From Planctomycetota bacterium (GTDB taxonomy: Bacteria > Planctomycetota > UBA1135 > UBA2386), in NCBI GenBank assembly GCA_028281765.1, contig JANQJF010000056.1, positions 1 through 64,000 of the forward strand: a DNA stretch of 64,000 bases. Direction: 5' to 3'. Positions 8,551-15,102 of the stretch are shown piece by piece. The translations under genes were made by a program, and so were the position numbers. How positions within the stretch are numbered: position 1 is the stretch's first letter; each line of letters starts with the position of its first letter. The notes under the pieces were generated by a model. It did not search any database, had not been told where the DNA came from, and worked only from the letters and a program-made list of their open reading frames with translations.

Positions 8551-9336
8551 TCAGCTTCCCGATGGAAGCGTCGCGATGAGATCGCGGAAATAGCGCGTCG
8601 CCTCCAGCATGCGCACGCCGTGCCAGCTGAACATCTCGCCGTCGACGAGCACCGGTGTCGCGCGCGGGGCCAGCTCGCGGAGTTCGGGTAGGTGCTTCTC
8701 CGTGAACGGGAACGGCTCCGACGACGCGAGCACGAGATCCGCGTCGAGCGCTTCGAGCTCGTCTTGCGACACCTCCGGGTAGCGCGCGTCCGTCGACGCC
8801 GCGACGTTGACGAAGCCGAGGCGCTCCAGGACGTCGTGCAGGTAGGTATCGGCGCCGACTGCCATGTACGGCTTGCGCCAGATCAGGTAGACCACGCGCG
8901 CTCCGTTCACGTTCGGAAGATCCGCAAAGGAGGTGCGCACCGAAGTCGCCAGCTCCCGGGCCGCGTCCCGGGCGTCGATGGCAGCGCCGAGCAGCTCGAT
9001 GCCCGCGATGGCCGACGCGACGTCAACCGGGTCGAGGATCAGGGTCGGCCAGCGGGCGGCGATGTCCTCGACCTGCGTGCGGTCGTTCTCTTCACGGACC
9101 GACACGACGAGGTCGGGCTGCAATCGCTCGAGCGCGTCGGGCTTCACGCGCTTCGTGCCGCCGACGGAGGCGAGGCCGGTTACGACTTCGTGGGGGTGGC
9201 GGCAGTAGTCGGTTCGTCCGACGAGGCGCTTCCCCGCACCGAGAGCGCACAGCGTCTCCGTTGTCGACGGGCACAGCGAGACGATTCGCGAGGGTCGCTC
9301 GACTTCGAGCGTGCGGCCGAGCTGATCCTGAATCAC
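8551..9336 (-). CDS. helical-backbone metal receptor (BtuF-like), no signal peptide
   Basis: A 261-residue protein of the periplasmic binding-protein-like class III fold used for cobalamin and siderophores. Visible features are RIVSLCPSTTETLCALGAG (residues 17-35), LQPDLVVSVREEN, and VYLIWRKPYMAVGADTYLHD, a BtuF-family signature region. It begins directly with the domain (GTG at 9336) and lacks any signal peptide or lipobox, so as written it would be cytoplasmic, unlike classic BtuF. No transporter permease or ATPase is adjacent. It starts 3 bases after the stop of the PDZ-like gene, implying coupling. Cobalamin or another corrinoid is a guess for the ligand. Confidence 0.8.
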   Translation of the reverse strand: MIQDQLGRTLEVERPSRIVSLCPSTTETLCALGAGKRLVGRTDYCRHPHEVVTGLASVGGTKRVKPDALERLQPDLVVSVREENDRTQVEDIAARWPTLILDPVDVASAIAGIELLGAAIDARDAARELATSVRTSFADLPNVNGARVVYLIWRKPYMAVGADTYLHDVLERLGFVNVAASTDARYPEVSQDELEALDADLVLASSEPFPFTEKHLPELRELAPRATPVLVDGEMFSWHGVRMLEATRYFRDLIATLPSGS

Positions 9337-9339
9337 GGA

Positions 9340-10545
9340 TCAGTTGGCGCGGCGGAACTCTTTGGCCTGCAGCTTGCCGCCGGCGACGTACTCGACGAGG
9401 TACGACCGGCGCCAAGTCTTCTCGAACACGTTCAGCACGTCCTTGCAGGACGCGACCGGCGTGCCGTTGATCGCGGTCACGACCCAGCCGACCTTCAGGC
9501 CGAGCTTGTCGAGCGGCTCGGGCGCGCGTTGGATCTTCAGGCCGCGATAGAAGCTGCCGTTCTTGAGCTTGCCGTTCGCGGGGTCGGCGATGCTCTGGTC
9601 TCGCAAGAGCTTGCCGCCGAGCTCGATGACCTTGTTCAGGTCGTCGCTGCGATACAGCTCGACGAGGCCGGGGCTGATCGGGCGAATCGGCGGGAAGACG
9701 TCGTAGAGGACGGCATCGAGCCACGCCGCGAGGTCGGCGGTGTCGTCGATCGACGGAGCGGGCCGGTTCTCGGGGTCGAGCTTCACGACGAAGTCTCGCG
9801 CGCTCTCACGCACGGCGCGGTCGTCGTGCACGACGAGCTCTTTGATCGTGAGCGCCGTGGCCGCGAGGAATGTCTTCCAGAGTTCGGGGCGCGCGTTGAC
9901 CACTTCACCCAAGAACCACATCGCCTGCCGCTGATCGATCGGACTGTCGACGGTCAGCAGGTAGAAGAACGGGACGGGATCGAAACCGACGCTGTACTCA
10001 CCCGGCTTCGGCGGCTTCTCGCCGGCGGGTCCGACGCGGATCTTGTTCCACTCCTCGATGTCGCCGTCGTTCTTCTTCGGCAGCTGCACGCGTAGGAAGT
10101 CGATCGCACGCTGGTACGAATCCTGCCGCAGCTTCGGCGACGGCTCGCCCGGGATGTGGTTGATCATCTGCGACACGAGCGATGGGTCCGGGAGGTAGAA
10201 CATCCCGTACATCGCGAGCATCCGATCCTCGAGCGATCCGCTCTTGCGGAGGATCAGCGACAGGTAGCCGGCGTCGAGGCCGTCGGCCCGCGACAGCTCG
10301 AGCATGTTCTTGCGTGCGGCACGCCAGGCGTCGTCGTCGCAGATTTCGATGCCCTGCTCGTCGAGTTCGCGCGGCACGTCGGGCCGCTGCGAGCGCGCGA
10401 TCATGATGCGCAGCTGGTCGTAGAGCTTGGTCGGCGGGTCGATCGCTTCCTGCGGGTTGCGGAAGGGAAGGCGCCAGTCGCCTTCTTCCTGCGCCGCGAC
10501 CGGCGCGGTCAGGAGCGACACGAGGAGGATCGAGGCGGTTCTCAT
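9340..10545 (-). CDS. secreted PDZ-like domain protein
   Basis: A 401-residue exported protein. Residues 1-18 form a signal peptide (MRTASILLVSLLTAPVAA, cleavage before QEEG). A long helical middle region looks like HEAT-type or other alpha repeats. The C-terminus (about 330-401) resembles a PDZ domain: EPLDKLGLKVGWVVTAINGT, followed by a helix and a beta strand. No protease catalytic triad is visible, so it is not an HtrA protease. Its role may be as a scaffold or adaptor in the envelope. It sits between DUF445 (37-base gap) and the metal-receptor gene (3-base gap) on the same strand, probably in one operon. Confidence 0.7.
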   Translation of the reverse strand: MRTASILLVSLLTAPVAAQEEGDWRLPFRNPQEAIDPPTKLYDQLRIMIARSQRPDVPRELDEQGIEICDDDAWRAARKNMLELSRADGLDAGYLSLILRKSGSLEDRMLAMYGMFYLPDPSLVSQMINHIPGEPSPKLRQDSYQRAIDFLRVQLPKKNDGDIEEWNKIRVGPAGEKPPKPGEYSVGFDPVPFFYLLTVDSPIDQRQAMWFLGEVVNARPELWKTFLAATALTIKELVVHDDRAVRESARDFVVKLDPENRPAPSIDDTADLAAWLDAVLYDVFPPIRPISPGLVELYRSDDLNKVIELGGKLLRDQSIADPANGKLKNGSFYRGLKIQRAPEPLDKLGLKVGWVVTAINGTPVASCKDVLNVFEKTWRRSYLVEYVAGGKLQAKEFRRAN

Positions 10546-10582
10546 CGGTGCAATGTGTAGGCAGACAGGGGCCGGCGGGTAA

Positions 10583-11191
10583 CTAGCCCAGGCCCCACAC
10601 GATCAAGATTTGACCGATTCCGATCAAGAACCCCAGCACTCCGCCCAGGATCTCGATGGCTCGGAGCTCCCGGCTGGCGACCTCCAGGATCAGCGATTCG
10701 AGCTTCTGGACCGGGAAGCTCGCGACCTTCTCGGTGACCAGCTCCTGCACGTCGAGGCCCTGCTCGACGGCTTCCTCGAGCTTCTCGAAGATCGCCTCGC
10801 GCTGTGAGAGGATCCCCTCGACGAGCGCCGCCTTGAGTTCCTCGACACGTTCGGTCGTCAGGAATCCACCGATCAGGGGCAGGCTGCGGAGCGACTCGAT
10901 CTTCGGTGACAGCCCGCGGTCGAGTACGTCTTCGAGCAGCCCCTCGAGGTCGACCTTCTGCAGGCCGCGGACGATGTCGTCGTGCTGGACGAGGTGGCCG
11001 CCGACGATGCGACCGATGCTCTGCGCCAGGTCCTGCTGTCGGCGTGGCATCAGACCCTGCACCTTGATGCCGAGGATGTTCCACGGGCGGATCGGCCGGA
11101 AGATCATCTTCACGGCGATCCGGTTGGTCAGGTAGCCGATGGCGGCTCCGAGCAGAGGGACCGTGATCCAGATGGTCGGCGACAGTTCCAT
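10583..11191 (-). CDS. DUF445 family membrane protein
   Basis: A 202-residue protein with the DUF445 hallmark at the N-terminus: a membrane helix followed by GAAIGYLTNRIAVKMIFRP, then MPRRQQDLAQSIGRIVGGHL. The middle is a helical coil-like region with repeated LEGLLEDVLDRGL and EAIFEKLEEAVEQGL segments. A second membrane helix lies at the C-terminus (GGVLGFLIGIGQILIVWGLG). It resembles the shorter members of the family, anchored at both ends with a soluble middle part. The function of the family is unknown. It is likely the first gene of the DUF445 / PDZ-like / metal-receptor operon. Confidence 0.85.
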   Translation of the reverse strand: MELSPTIWITVPLLGAAIGYLTNRIAVKMIFRPIRPWNILGIKVQGLMPRRQQDLAQSIGRIVGGHLVQHDDIVRGLQKVDLEGLLEDVLDRGLSPKIESLRSLPLIGGFLTTERVEELKAALVEGILSQREAIFEKLEEAVEQGLDVQELVTEKVASFPVQKLESLILEVASRELRAIEILGGVLGFLIGIGQILIVWGLG

Positions 11192-11253
11192 GGGGGCCGA
11201 GAGGGTAGCCGTGGTCCGCGGAGACTCAACGGCGCGGCCGGAACTGTGTGCAT

Positions 11254-11317
11254 TGGCCGAATTCCGCCAGGATCTCGTCGAGAATTCCCCTATTGCGCAG
11301 TAACTTCGCCGTTACTG
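11254..11317. promoter_or_regulatory. two palindromes upstream of the RNA-binding protein gene
   Basis: The 216-base divergent gap holds a near-palindrome TGGCCGAATTCCGCCA (11254-11269, 14 of 16 positions symmetric) and a perfect dyad CAGTAAC-N6-GTTACTG (11298-11317). The second lies about 90 bases before the RRM gene start and has the size of a dimeric repressor operator or a small hairpin. No repressor is identified, so this is inferred from symmetry alone. Confidence 0.35.
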
Positions 11318-11407
11318 GCTCGCTGTCCGTGCTTTGATCCGAACCTCCTCGGCGGATCTCGGCCCCGAGCCACTCGCACTTTCTCGCTAAGGACTAAACA
11401 GAACCCG

Positions 11408-11749
11408 ATGGGCAATCGACTCTACGTGGGGAATCTCTCCTACGACGCGACGGAAGACGACTTGTTGGAAGCGTTTTCGTCGACTGGCCGCAAGGTCAAT
11501 AGCGCACACATCATGATCGACCGCGACACCGGTCGGTCGCGTGGCTTCGGATTCGTCGAGATGGAAACCGACGATGACGCGCAAGCCGCGATCGAAGCCA
11601 TGGACGGACAAGAGCTGCAAGGGCGCGCGCTGCGCGTCAATGAAGCGCGTCCGCGTGAAGAGCGTGGTGGCGGCGGTGGTCGCGGCGGCGGCGGTGGTGG
11701 TCGTGGCGGTTACGGCGGAGGCCGTGGCGGCGGCGGCGGTCGCTGGTAG
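11408..11749 (+). CDS. RRM-type glycine-rich RNA-binding protein
   Basis: A 113-residue single-strand RNA-binding protein. One RNA-recognition motif fills residues 1-80, with RNP-2 LYVGNLSY (residues 4-11) and RNP-1 RGFGFVEM. The rest is an RGG-type tail made almost only of glycine and arginine with one tyrosine, ending GGGGGRW. This layout matches bacterial and cyanobacterial Rbp proteins, often cold-responsive and thought to act on mRNA structure. The ATG at 11408 follows AAGGA at 11389-11393. The frame is open far upstream, but only this start gives the RRM N-terminus. A hairpin follows the stop. Confidence 0.93.
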   Translation: MGNRLYVGNLSYDATEDDLLEAFSSTGRKVNSAHIMIDRDTGRSRGFGFVEMETDDDAQAAIEAMDGQELQGRALRVNEARPREERGGGGGRGGGGGGRGGYGGGRGGGGGRW

Positions 11750-11761
11750 CAGACTCACCCC

Positions 11762-11783
11762 GCGGGTCGGAGATCCGGCCCGC
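11762..11783. terminator. convergent hairpin after the RRM gene
   Basis: GCGGGTCGG-AGAT-CCGGCCCGC forms a 9-bp stem (one G-T pair) with a 4-base loop, 13 bases after the RRM stop and 15 before the end of the opposing gene. There is no T-run, so it would be a U-less or bidirectional terminator. Confidence 0.45.
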
Positions 11784-11797
11784 ACGCACGCCCGATC

Positions 11798-12004
11798 TCA
11801 GTCGTGCTCCGGTTCCTCGAACACGAGGTCCAAGTCGCAGCACGCGTTCCAGAGCATGACCATCGCCTGGCGCACGTTCATGAGTGCGCATGGCGCGAGA
11901 TCGGTCCGCTCGGAGAGCGATTTGAGATCGCCGTAGATGCGCAGGAGCTCCTGCTCCGTCGCGTCGATCGGTCGGCCGAGAACGTCTAGGTCGATTTGTG
12001 TCAT
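11798..12004 (-). CDS. small hypothetical protein coupled to the CoA ligase (68 aa)
   Basis: A 68-residue acidic, helical protein with no recognised family. Notable are LLRIYGDLKSLSER and MNVRQAMVMLWNACCDLDLV, an amphipathic helix with two adjacent cysteines, and a C-terminus of EEPEHD. It starts at ATG 12004, only 10 bases after the ligase stop, with GAGG eight bases upstream. It looks like a real second cistron. Residue composition suggests a small helical bundle, perhaps a partner of the ligase. Confidence 0.6.
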   Translation of the reverse strand: MTQIDLDVLGRPIDATEQELLRIYGDLKSLSERTDLAPCALMNVRQAMVMLWNACCDLDLVFEEPEHD

Positions 12005-12014
12005 TGTCGAATCC

Positions 12015-13346
12015 TCATTGGTCGCGCAGGTCTTGCAGGCGCTTCGCCTTGAGCTCGAAGCGCGGCAGTTCGCCCTGGTCGGCCTTCGCGACGTTGAAGC
12101 GCAGGCCCTCGTGGTTGTCGGCGAGGTCCTTGCCGAGCTTCGGGTGCAGGTCGTTCCAGGTCGCTTCCTTGTCCGGAGCGAGTTCGACCTTCACCGTGAT
12201 CTCGTCGCGGATGTTGTCCTCGCGCGTCAGGATGATTTGGAACTCCTCGACCTCCGGATACTCGCGGACGATCGCTTCGACCGCACGCGGATAGACGTTC
12301 GTGCCGCGGATCAGCTTCATGTCGTCGACGCGGCCGAGGATACCTCCCTCGTAGAGGTCCCACGTGCGACCACAGTCCGACGTCGTGTGTGGCACCTTGC
12401 AGACGAGGTCCTTCGTGCGGTAGCGAATCAGCGGGATGAAACCACGGCCGAACGACGTGACGACGCGTTCGCCCTTCTCGCCGTACGGCACGGGCTCGTT
12501 GGTCTCCGGGTCGAGCACTTCCTCGATGAAGTTGTCCTCGATGATGTGCGTGCCGCCGGGCTGGTTGTCGGCCTCGAAGATCATGATCGTGCCGATCTCC
12601 GTCATCCCGGCCGTGTCGCAGGCTTTGCCGCCCCACATGTTCTCGATCAGGCGCTTTACCGGGTCGCTCGCGGGCTCGCCCGAGATCACGACGCGGCGGA
12701 CGTTGCACTCCTTCTTGAGGTCGATGCCCATCTGCTCGGCGCACTGTCCCATGCGCAGGGCGTAGGTCGGGGTCGCGCAGACGACGGTCGGTTTCATCTC
12801 CGCGATCTGCTTGACCCGTTGCTCGGTCGTCATGTTGCCGGACGGGATCACGAGCGAGCCGATCTTCTCGCAGCAGTAGTGCGCGCCCCAGAAGCCGATG
12901 AACGACCCGTAGGAGAACGCGAAGAACACCGTGTCGGTCGGTCGCACGCCGATGCCCCAGAACCCGTAGCACCACATCTCCGCGATCCACGACCAGTCCT
13001 TGCGGCTGTCGAGCACGCGCAGCGGCTGGCGGCCACTGGTCCCGGACGTCAGGTGGTATCGAATGGCCTCTTCGCGGGGGCGCGTGATCAGGTCACCGAA
13101 CAGCGGCTGCTCGGCTTGGCACGCCATCCAGTCCTCGCGCGTCATGAACGGCAGCCGCCGGATGTCGTCAAGGCTCTGGATCTGGTCGGGTGTGACACCG
13201 GCGGTCTCGTAGAGGCGGCGGTGGAAGGGGCTCTTGTGCCACGCGCGCTCCACGTGCTTCTGCAGCTTGAACAGCTGCAGCGCCTGGAGTTCGTCCCGGC
13301 TCATCGTCTCGTTCTTGGGATTCCAGTATCGGCTCCAGTCGGCCAC
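12015..13346 (-). CDS. phenylacetate--CoA ligase family protein (PaaK-like)
   Basis: A 443-residue ANL-superfamily adenylate-forming enzyme of the PaaK type, activating an aromatic acid with ATP and CoA. Visible are the P-loop-like YHLTSGTSGRQPLRV, the middle motif DTAGMTEIG, and the C-terminal hinge ILGRVDDMKLIRGTNVYPRA, which is diagnostic of PaaK. The typical ending after LPRFELKAKR fits, although the usual catalytic lysine context is shortened. The substrate cannot be read from sequence. It is cotranscribed with a 68-residue gene and not adjacent to other paa genes, so an exact assignment to phenylacetate is not justified. It may feed the acyl-CoA operon near 18-21 kb (inference). Confidence 0.88.
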   Translation of the reverse strand: MADWSRYWNPKNETMSRDELQALQLFKLQKHVERAWHKSPFHRRLYETAGVTPDQIQSLDDIRRLPFMTREDWMACQAEQPLFGDLITRPREEAIRYHLTSGTSGRQPLRVLDSRKDWSWIAEMWCYGFWGIGVRPTDTVFFAFSYGSFIGFWGAHYCCEKIGSLVIPSGNMTTEQRVKQIAEMKPTVVCATPTYALRMGQCAEQMGIDLKKECNVRRVVISGEPASDPVKRLIENMWGGKACDTAGMTEIGTIMIFEADNQPGGTHIIEDNFIEEVLDPETNEPVPYGEKGERVVTSFGRGFIPLIRYRTKDLVCKVPHTTSDCGRTWDLYEGGILGRVDDMKLIRGTNVYPRAVEAIVREYPEVEEFQIILTREDNIRDEITVKVELAPDKEATWNDLHPKLGKDLADNHEGLRFNVAKADQGELPRFELKAKRLQDLRDQ

Positions 13347-13361
13347 GGGCGATCTCCGGCA

Positions 13362-13386
13362 TCAGTGTCGTGCGAATCAACACTGA
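13362..13386. promoter_or_regulatory. inverted repeat between the CoA ligase and motA
   Basis: TCAGTGT-N11-ACACTGA is a perfect 7-bp dyad, starting 16 bases upstream of the ligase start codon. The position and symmetry suit an operator for a dimeric regulator of the ligase gene. No regulator gene is adjacent. Confidence 0.35.
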
Positions 13387-13452
13387 CGATAGCGAGATGC
13401 CTCGTCTCGGGACAGCGGATCGACCGCGTCCGCCGCGTTTCCCGACAAGTGC

Positions 13453-13479
13453 TAAAGCGCGCCACCTGCGTTCCGAGGA
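13453..13479 (+). promoter_or_regulatory. sigma-28 (FliA)-like promoter of motAB
   Basis: TAAAGCGC, an 11-base spacer and TCCGAGGA match the flagellar class 3 consensus TAAAGTTT-N11-GCCGATAA at TAAA and CCGA, with the exact 15-base TAAA-to-(G)CCGA distance. It would start transcription about 35 bases before the motA ATG. FliA-type control of motAB is well established in other bacteria; here it is inferred from the match. Confidence 0.45.
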
Positions 13480-13521
13480 TCCGACAACGGCTCTGGCCGT
13501 CGAACCGAAAGCACCGCAGGC

Positions 13522-14268
13522 ATGGAACTCAGCACACCACTAGGGATCGTGATCGCGATCGTCGGGATCATCGGCGGGATGATCATGGAAGGTGGTCACG
13601 TCGAGTCCCTGATCGGTATTCCGGCGGCCATGATCGTCATCGTCGGCTCGCTCGGGGCGACGATGGTCGCGACCCCGATGGGCGACATGAAGTTCGCGAT
13701 CCAGTCGCTGATCTCGTCGTTCATGCCGCCGGCCCACGACTTCCACGGCATGCTCGAAAAGGTCCTGGAGCTCGCCAACCTGGCGCGACGCGAGGGCCTG
13801 CTCGCGCTCGAGTCCTACACGAGCGACGAGAGCGGCGACGCGTTCTTGCGGAAGTGTCTGGGACTGGCGATCGACGGCAGCAGCGCCGAGGCGATCCGTG
13901 AAACCGTCGAGACGGAGATGCACATCGCGAACGAGAACCAGACGGCCGGCATGAAGTTCTGGGAGAGCTGGGGCGCGCTCGCTCCGACGGTCGGCGTTCT
14001 CGGGGCGGTCATGGGTCTGATGCACGTCATGTCCGTGCTCGATCAGCCGGAGAAGATCGGTCCGGGTATTGCCGTCGCGTTCATCGCGACGGTCTACGGT
14101 GTCGGATTTGCCAACGTTTGGTGTCTTCCGCTGAGCTTCAAGCTGAAGCGGCAGATTCAACACGACCAGCTCTACAAGTCGATGGTGCTGGAGGGAGTCG
14201 TCGGTATCCAGTCCGGTATGGCACCGGGCGCGCTGCGCAGCCGCCTGGCCGTCTACGCCGAGCACTGA
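13522..14268 (+). CDS. motA: flagellar motor stator protein MotA
   Basis: Inner-membrane stator subunit that, with MotB, conducts ions to turn the flagellar rotor. The 248-residue product has the MotA pattern: two N-terminal helices (LGIVIAIVGIIGGMIMEGG and IPAAMIVIVGSLGATMVAT), a cytoplasmic loop of about 90 residues, and two C-terminal helices. The third helix carries WGALAPTVGVLGAVMGLMHVM and the fourth IAVAFIATVYGVGFANVWCL. The length and loop are close to the PomA/MotA family. It pairs with motB 60 bases downstream and has a sigma-28-like promoter. No other flagellar gene is in the window. Confidence 0.95.
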   Translation: MELSTPLGIVIAIVGIIGGMIMEGGHVESLIGIPAAMIVIVGSLGATMVATPMGDMKFAIQSLISSFMPPAHDFHGMLEKVLELANLARREGLLALESYTSDESGDAFLRKCLGLAIDGSSAEAIRETVETEMHIANENQTAGMKFWESWGALAPTVGVLGAVMGLMHVMSVLDQPEKIGPGIAVAFIATVYGVGFANVWCLPLSFKLKRQIQHDQLYKSMVLEGVVGIQSGMAPGALRSRLAVYAEH

Positions 14269-14328
14269 CGTTCTCCGCGCCAGAAGCGAGTCGGACGGGA
14301 GCGAGTCGGCCAGTAGCCATCTAGCACA

Positions 14329-15039
14329 GTGGGCATCAAGAAACATCACGAAGAACACGTCAACCACGAACGATGGCTCGTGTCGTTCGCAGACATGATG
14401 ACGCTGCTCTTCGCGCTGTTCGTGGTCTTGTACGCGATCGGCGAGACCAAGCTGCGGAAGCTCAAGGACCTCAAGAAGAGTGTCGCGTTCGCGCTGCACA
14501 TCGACGGCAGCGGAAAGACCGAGAAGGAAGGCGTGTTCGATCGCGGTGAGGTCGGTGGAGAGCTCCTGTCGACGATCCCGCTGATCAACTCGCAGGCCGG
14601 CGCGATGAAGGAGTACCTGCTCGAGACCCTGCCGGAGCAGTTCGAGCAGAAGACCGGCAAGTCGCTCGAGATCGTCATCAACGACGACACGATCGCGTTC
14701 ACCGGACCGCTGTCGGCGTATTTCGAGAAGGGACGCGTCGGTCTCAAGCCGGACATGGCGCAGTGGTTGAGCGATCTCATCAACGGTGCGTCGTCCTTCG
14801 CGTCGAACGTGCGGATCAACCTGCGAGCTCCCGACGTGCAGATCTCACGCAACCCCAACCAGACGGCGAACCGCACGAGCCAGCTCTGCCATCGGCGCAA
14901 CGAGTACATGCTCCAGTTCATGGCGCGCCAGCCGAAGGTGAATCCGGAGAAGGTCGTCACGGAGTTCCAGTTCCTGCCGCCCACGTCGATGGCGTGGGAG
15001 GAGAAGGGGACGATGTCCGTGGCGTTCTCGAACAAGTAG
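14329..15039 (+). CDS. motB: flagellar motor stator protein MotB (divergent OmpA-like domain)
   Basis: A 236-residue stator subunit, starting with GTG at 14329. The single membrane helix carries the ion-binding aspartate in SFADMMTLLFALFVVLYAIG (D22). A linker and a C-terminal part follow. The C-terminal part resembles the OmpA-like peptidoglycan-binding domain in outline (IVINDDTIAFTGPLSAYFEKG) but lacks the usual GHTD and NRRV-type motifs; the matching places read NLRAPDVQ and GTMSVAFS. This suggests altered anchoring to the wall. In the 60-base gap after motA, AGCGAGTCGG occurs twice 15 bases apart (14285 and 14300). It is downstream of motA and likely cotranscribed. Confidence 0.88.
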   Translation: MGIKKHHEEHVNHERWLVSFADMMTLLFALFVVLYAIGETKLRKLKDLKKSVAFALHIDGSGKTEKEGVFDRGEVGGELLSTIPLINSQAGAMKEYLLETLPEQFEQKTGKSLEIVINDDTIAFTGPLSAYFEKGRVGLKPDMAQWLSDLINGASSFASNVRINLRAPDVQISRNPNQTANRTSQLCHRRNEYMLQFMARQPKVNPEKVVTEFQFLPPTSMAWEEKGTMSVAFSNK

Positions 15040-15102
15040 CGCGCGTTTGTGCGTTCCCGGTCGAGCGTGATCCCGCTACCGTCGTGTAGCAGGAGGCCCT
15101 CG

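Noticed and set aside
11651..11749. GGC/GGT-rich stretch that looks like a DNA repeat
   Set aside because: It is the coding of the RGG tail of the RNA-binding protein, not an independent repeat.
11937..13901. 654-codon plus-strand open frame opposite the CoA ligase
   Set aside because: It covers the ligase antisense and runs into motA in the wrong frame; no domain is visible.
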